Positions 60,078 to 64,000 of a stretch of DNA of 64,000 nucleotides are shown in pieces (position 1 is the stretch's first letter; every line of letters starts with the position of its first letter). The notes under the pieces were generated by a model. The model was not told where the DNA came from and did no database searches. It was given only the letters and a program-made list of their open reading frames with translations. Made by a program: the position numbers and the translations under genes. The stretch lies in contig NZ_AP027291.1 of the NCBI RefSeq assembly GCF_030295745.1, forward strand, positions 3,906,001-3,970,000. The letters are read 5' to 3'. The DNA is from Mycolicibacterium sp. TUM20985 (GTDB lineage: Bacteria > Actinomycetota > Actinomycetes > Mycobacteriales > Mycobacteriaceae).

Positions 60078-62260
60078 TCAGCGCTGGGCGGGCCCCACCT
60101 GGACTGGCACTCCGGTGAGCCACGACATACCCGCCAGCGCCTCCATCTCGGAAGGATCGCTGGACATCAGCTGATTGACGTTCACCCCCGCCGTCTGATT
60201 GGCCAATTGCCAACCACCGCTTCCCTTGTGGCCCCACCCGTGAGGAATCGCGACCGTGCCGCGGACGATGCCCTCCGTGAGCGAGACCGGTAGCGCGATC
60301 CGGCCGTGTGCCGAACTGACGGCGATCGTGTCGCCATCGGCGATCAGCCGGTCCGCGGCGTCATCGACGTGCATGACCGCCCGCTGCGTTCTGCCCCACG
60401 CATCAGCAGCGGCGTGTTGTGCATCCACGAATTCTCCGAACGGGGCTCGCGCATGCCGATCATCCGCATCGGGTACTCCGGGGACTGGCCGCGGCCGACC
60501 ATGGCGGTGATTTCGGCCGCGATGTCGTCGTGGGCGAGTCGGGCCCGGCCATGGCGGTACACCACCACTTCGCCAAGAACCGGAGTCTTGATGTGTTCCG
60601 CGACGACGACACCGTGTGGATGCCAGCGACTGAGACGTCGAAAGGTCAGGCCGCCGCGCCGCAGGCCATACCGGTTGCCACCGTCCGACAGCCGGATCAT
60701 CCCGTCCACAACCACACGGGGATCCAGCCGATACCCGAAAGCTCCGAGCGTCTTTCGGGCCGCCCCGAGGATCGCGAATACGGGCGTGCGCCGGGCCATC
60801 CTCGCCATCACGTCGGCAACGATGTCCCACTCGGTGCGAACCTCTCCCGGAGGATCGACGACCGCGTCGGTGACCTGACGGAACGGTGTCGCCTGAAACT
60901 GCTGGAACGTCAACGCGAAGTCGTCGCGCTCGTACATCGTCGTCACCGGTAGCACGTAGTCGCAGTGCGCGGTGGTCTCGTTGACGTACAGATCGAGTCC
61001 GACCGCGAGTTCGACTCCCTCTAGGGCAGTCTCCAACTCGTCACCGTTGGGCACGGACAGGACGGGGTTGCCCGCGCCGATGAACATCGCCTTGATCTGC
61101 CGATCGCCCGGGGTCGACATCTCCTTGGCCATCAATGCCGCCGGCTCCGCGCCGATGACCGCTCGGAATCCCCCGACGCGGGTGCGCTTGCGTCGATAAC
61201 CCCGGCGAAGGACCGCACCCATAGCGACGAGTCCCCAACGCTGACCGGGTATCCCGAGTGTGCTGAACACACTTCCGCCGGGCCGGTCAAGGTTGCCCGC
61301 CACCAGGTTGACCGCGTCGATGAGATAGGACGTCAACGTGCCCTGGCGCCCGACGCAGGTACCGAGTCGCCCGTACACCGCCGCCCTCGGCGTCTGCGCC
61401 AGGTCGGTGGCCAATGCTCGGACCACCTGCGGCTCGATGCCGGTGTGACGCTCGGCCTCCTCGGGCGTGAAGGGGCCGGATCGTGCTTCGAGCCAGGCCA
61501 ATCCGTCCGCTTGGGCCGCCGCCGCCACCCGGTCCACCAGTCCATCGGCGAACATCACCTGCAGCAGGGACAGTAGAAGGTAGGCGTCTCCGTCGGGCAC
61601 GATGCCCAGCCACTCGAACTGAGCGGCCGTCTCCGAACGTCGGGGATCGACGATCACGACCCGCCCGCCGCGCTTCACGACGTCGTGCATGCGGTCCTTG
61701 ATGCGCGGCGCGGTCAGGAAACTCCCATGGGACACCACCGGATTGGCGCCCATCATGACGAGCAGATCGGTACGCATCAGATCCGGAATGGGCACCGACA
61801 TCGGCCAGCCGTACAGAAGCTGGCTGGCGAGCAGGCGGCTGCTGGTGTCCTGCGAGGACGACGTGAAGAAGTGACTCCTGCGTCCCACTCCCTTGATGAA
61901 CGTCAACGCGCCGAGCACGTGCGAATAGCTGAACGCCGCGGGATTGCCCATGTACCAACCGAACGCACCCGAGCCATGCCGCTGATGAATATCGTTGCAC
62001 CGCAGAGCGATATCACGCATGGCAGCTTCCCACGAGACGGGCTCGAACGATCCGTCTTCGCTCCGCCGCAGGGGTGTGGTGACGCGGTCGGGATCGTTCA
62101 CCACTTCGGTGAAGGCGATGCCCTTCTGACAGGCGAAACCGGCCGACAGCGGATGGTCCCGGTCGGGACGCAGCTCGATCAGCTTGCCATCCTCGACGGT
62201 GGCGACCATGCCGCATAGGGGCTCGCAGATCCGGCAGAAGGTCGGCTTGTGATCGATCAC
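60078..62260 (-). pseudogene. Molybdopterin oxidoreductase (formate dehydrogenase-like), single-base frameshift
   Basis: Two frames together encode a complete molybdopterin oxidoreductase of about 727 residues. Frame one (GTG 62260) has the 4Fe-4S motif FCRICEPLCGM...GFACQKG, then a molybdopterin domain (MGANPVVSHGSFLTAPR; MFIGAGNPVLSVPN). It goes out of frame at the C4 run 60394-60397. Frame two supplies the C-terminal molydop-binding domain RTQRAVMHVDDAADRLI...IPHGWGHKGSGGW to 60078. One inserted base restores the frame. As sequenced, the product ends at 60344 without the last cofactor-binding domain. Resembles assimilatory or Rv0197-type enzymes; substrate unknown. Confidence 0.82.
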
Positions 62261-62270
62261 CGGTCACCCG

Positions 62271-63278
62271 TCATGCGTCGACCAATCCGAATCGCTGGTA
62301 GGCACTGCGTATCTGGACCTTCGCCGCATCGGGGAGGACCGCCTGCGGGGGCCGGGAATGTGGGTAGTCGCCGATCGGTAGGCCGAGCAGCGACGCCGCG
62401 TACTTGAACGCGCCGGCCCAATGCGTGAAGTAGTCCGGACGCCCGGGGTAGCAGGTGTACCAGGACCCCCGGTCGAGCTCGAACTGGTCCATCCCCGTCA
62501 CCCGCGCGTAGTCCATGGCTTCGATCAGCTTGTCGTCCCACACCAGATTCCAGTACTCGCGCAGGATCCGGCGCTGCGGTGTCTCCATCAGATAGCCCAC
62601 GGTGCCGAGTTGGGCGGGACCCACGATGCCCTCGCGCAGCCACCCGGCGCGGTAGACGGTGGTGTCGCACTCCCAGATCTGCAGGTCGGGAGCCAGCTCG
62701 TGCAGCCGACGACTGTTGGCGGGCCGGAACGCGCCCTCCTTGGTGGCGCACACCGCGGGGATCTCGTCGGCGATGCGAGCACTCTCCGCGGCCGTCAGCA
62801 CGTATCCCGAGGACGGCGAGTTGAACATGCCGAGCGCGATGTCGGTGCGGTCGGCGATGTAACGGAAGAAGGCGAGCACCCCTTCGCCGCCGTGCGTCTC
62901 CATCATGGGCGTCTGCACGTACACGATGTCGGCGCCCGCCTCCTGCGCATGCAGGGTCAGCTCGAGGCAGTCCTTCGCCGCGGTGGCCGTGGTGCAGGAC
63001 TGGATCACCACATCGGGATTCGCCGCACGGGCCTCGGCGATCGCCACGTCGAGCAGTCGTTTGCGCTCGTCGAGCGTCAGCGCCCAGAACTCTGCCAATC
63101 CGCTGGTGCACCAAAGCATTTCGTGGCCGAGCTCACCAACGCAATAACGAATCAGCGTGCGGTAGGCATCCCAGTCGATGTCATCGCCGTCGGTTCCGCA
63201 GAACGGTGTGTAGAGCGAGTCGCCGATGCCCCGCAACCCGTGCCGCGCCCACTCGCGGGCTTCCTTCGCCGTCGCCAT
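62271..63278 (-). CDS. Dihydrodipicolinate synthase/N-acetylneuraminate lyase-family protein
   Basis: A 335-residue TIM-barrel class I aldolase. The Schiff-base lysine is in AVCATKEGAF, and ADIVYVQTP holds the conserved beta-strand with the proton-relay Tyr. The N-terminus MATAKEAREWARHGLRGIGDSLYTPF is the family's start with the pyruvate site. Such proteins cleave or form 2-keto acid bonds, or act as decarboxylases and dehydratases; the substrate is unknown. ATG 63278 is preferred over an extension into the next gene. It is 10 bp upstream of the molybdoenzyme gene. Confidence 0.9.
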   Translation of the reverse strand: MATAKEAREWARHGLRGIGDSLYTPFCGTDGDDIDWDAYRTLIRYCVGELGHEMLWCTSGLAEFWALTLDERKRLLDVAIAEARAANPDVVIQSCTTATAAKDCLELTLHAQEAGADIVYVQTPMMETHGGEGVLAFFRYIADRTDIALGMFNSPSSGYVLTAAESARIADEIPAVCATKEGAFRPANSRRLHELAPDLQIWECDTTVYRAGWLREGIVGPAQLGTVGYLMETPQRRILREYWNLVWDDKLIEAMDYARVTGMDQFELDRGSWYTCYPGRPDYFTHWAGAFKYAASLLGLPIGDYPHSRPPQAVLPDAAKVQIRSAYQRFGLVDA

Positions 63279-63307
63279 CTTTCGGCTCCCTCGTGATGAT
63301 CGGCGCG

Positions 63308-64000
63308 TCAGGAACCCGTCCAGTTCGGCGCCCGCTTCTCCGCGAACGCCGTCGCACCCTCCATGGCGTCCTTCGAAGCGAACACCGGCATGATGAGTTC
63401 CTGCTGCTTGCGCCACATCTCGTCTTCGCTCCACCCGGCGGACTTGACGATGACCTCCTTCGTCACCGCCACTGCCAGCGGACCGTTGGCCGAAATGCGC
63501 TCGGCGAGAGCCAATGCCCCCGCGAGCGCTTCACCGGGTTCGGTCAGGACGTTGACGAATCCCCACTGGGCGGCCTGTTCAGCGGTGAAGCTCTCACCGG
63601 TCAACGCGAGCTCGAGCGCCTTCTGGTAGGGAATCCGGTGCGGCAGTCGCAGTAATCCGCCACCGGCCGCCACCAGGCCCCGCTTGACCTCGGGGATGCC
63701 GAACTTGGCGACCTTCGACGCCACCACCAGGTCGGTCGCCAACACGATCTCGGTGCCTCCGGCGAGGGCATAACCCTCCACGGCGGCGATCACCGGCTTG
63801 CGTGGCGGGCGCTCGGTGAAACCGATGCCACGACCCGGAATCGAGGGCACCTCACCAGCCATGAACGCCTTGAGATCCATGCCGGCGCAGAAGTTGCCAC
63901 CGGCCCCCGTGACGATCGCGACCGATAACTCAGGCGTGTCGTCGAGTTCGTCCATCGCGTCCGCGAGTCCCTGCGCGACGGCCAGATTGAAGGCGTTGCG
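63308..64000 (-). CDS. Enoyl-CoA hydratase/isomerase (crotonase family), N-terminus outside window
   Basis: About 230 C-terminal residues of a crotonase-fold enzyme, open to the window edge. The oxyanion-hole segments are NFCAGMDLKAF and KPVIAAVEGYALAGGTEIVLATDLVVAS. The C-terminal helix is truncated only at the unseen upstream end; the gene stops at 63308. It hydrates or isomerises an enoyl-CoA. It precedes the DHDPS-type gene by 29 bp on the same strand. Confidence 0.92.
   Translation of the reverse strand, partial: RNAFNLAVAQGLADAMDELDDTPELSVAIVTGAGGNFCAGMDLKAFMAGEVPSIPGRGIGFTERPPRKPVIAAVEGYALAGGTEIVLATDLVVASKVAKFGIPEVKRGLVAAGGGLLRLPHRIPYQKALELALTGESFTAEQAAQWGFVNVLTEPGEALAGALALAERISANGPLAVAVTKEVIVKSAGWSEDEMWRKQQELIMPVFASKDAMEGATAFAEKRAPNWTGS

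Noticed and set aside
1..64000. tRNA, rRNA, IS elements, prophage or integrase genes
   Set aside because: None was recognised on either strand; the homing endonuclease gene is the only mobile-type gene.

Overview
The window comes from a GC-rich actinobacterium, almost certainly a Mycolicibacterium or other mycobacterium. The support is a PE_PGRS-type glycine-rich protein, a cutinase, and a run of genes whose order and proteins match, from memory, the Mycobacterium tuberculosis Rv3045-Rv3063 segment: adhC, nrdF2, a flavin monooxygenase, a TetR gene, nrdE-nrdI-nrdH, an FMN reductase, TetR-dinB2, an SDR, a TetR gene, cyp136, then ligB and cstA. No tRNA, rRNA, IS element or CRISPR array was found.

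Region 1-13.9 kb is a nitrogen-scavenging island. An Opp/Dpp-type ABC transporter operon with an isochorismatase-like hydrolase inside it runs leftwards from about 5.6 kb. A TetR regulator lies divergently beside it. A second leftward operon (13.5 to 6.5 kb) encodes two DUF1989 proteins, a urea/guanidine carboxylase and allophanate hydrolase, and a YciI-like gene diverges from it. Both divergent intergenic regions carry two copies of a CTGTC-N4-GACAG palindrome about 95 bp apart, so the whole island looks like one regulon. The DUF1989 pair suggests guanidine (via carboxyguanidine and allophanate) rather than plain urea.

Region 14-37 kb is the conserved core. Additions to it are an amino-acid permease, a secreted PGRS protein without a PE domain, a geranylgeranyl-reductase-family flavoprotein, a GNAT protein, a LysR-effector-domain/DUF5997 pair, and a GIY-YIG homing endonuclease with NUMOD3 repeats just downstream of nrdE. 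nrdHIE and nrdF2 each have paired NrdR boxes 32 bp apart. dinB2 has a leucine at the steric gate and sits between a TetR gene and a RecF-like ATPase gene.

Region 37-53 kb separates cyp136 from ligB and is accessory relative to M. tuberculosis. It holds a LeuA regulatory-domain-only protein, ArsR-SulP-TSUP transport genes, an ADH-SnoaL-SDR operon with a divergent IclR regulator (apparent ATT start), a cutinase, a methyltransferase/HxlR pair, a metallopeptidase lipoprotein with a degenerate second half, a frameshifted TPP-dependent enzyme, an SDR and a sulfite-oxidase-type molybdoprotein.

Region 53-64 kb has ligB, cstA and its small YbdD partner, a probable F420-dependent LLM oxidoreductase with a SnoaL partner, a TetR regulator, a thioesterase preceded by a coupled mini-ORF, a frameshifted molybdopterin oxidoreductase, a DHDPS-family lyase, and an enoyl-CoA hydratase running off the right end. 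Many same-strand neighbours overlap by 4 bp (ATGA or GTGA), so the window is organised in tightly coupled operons.
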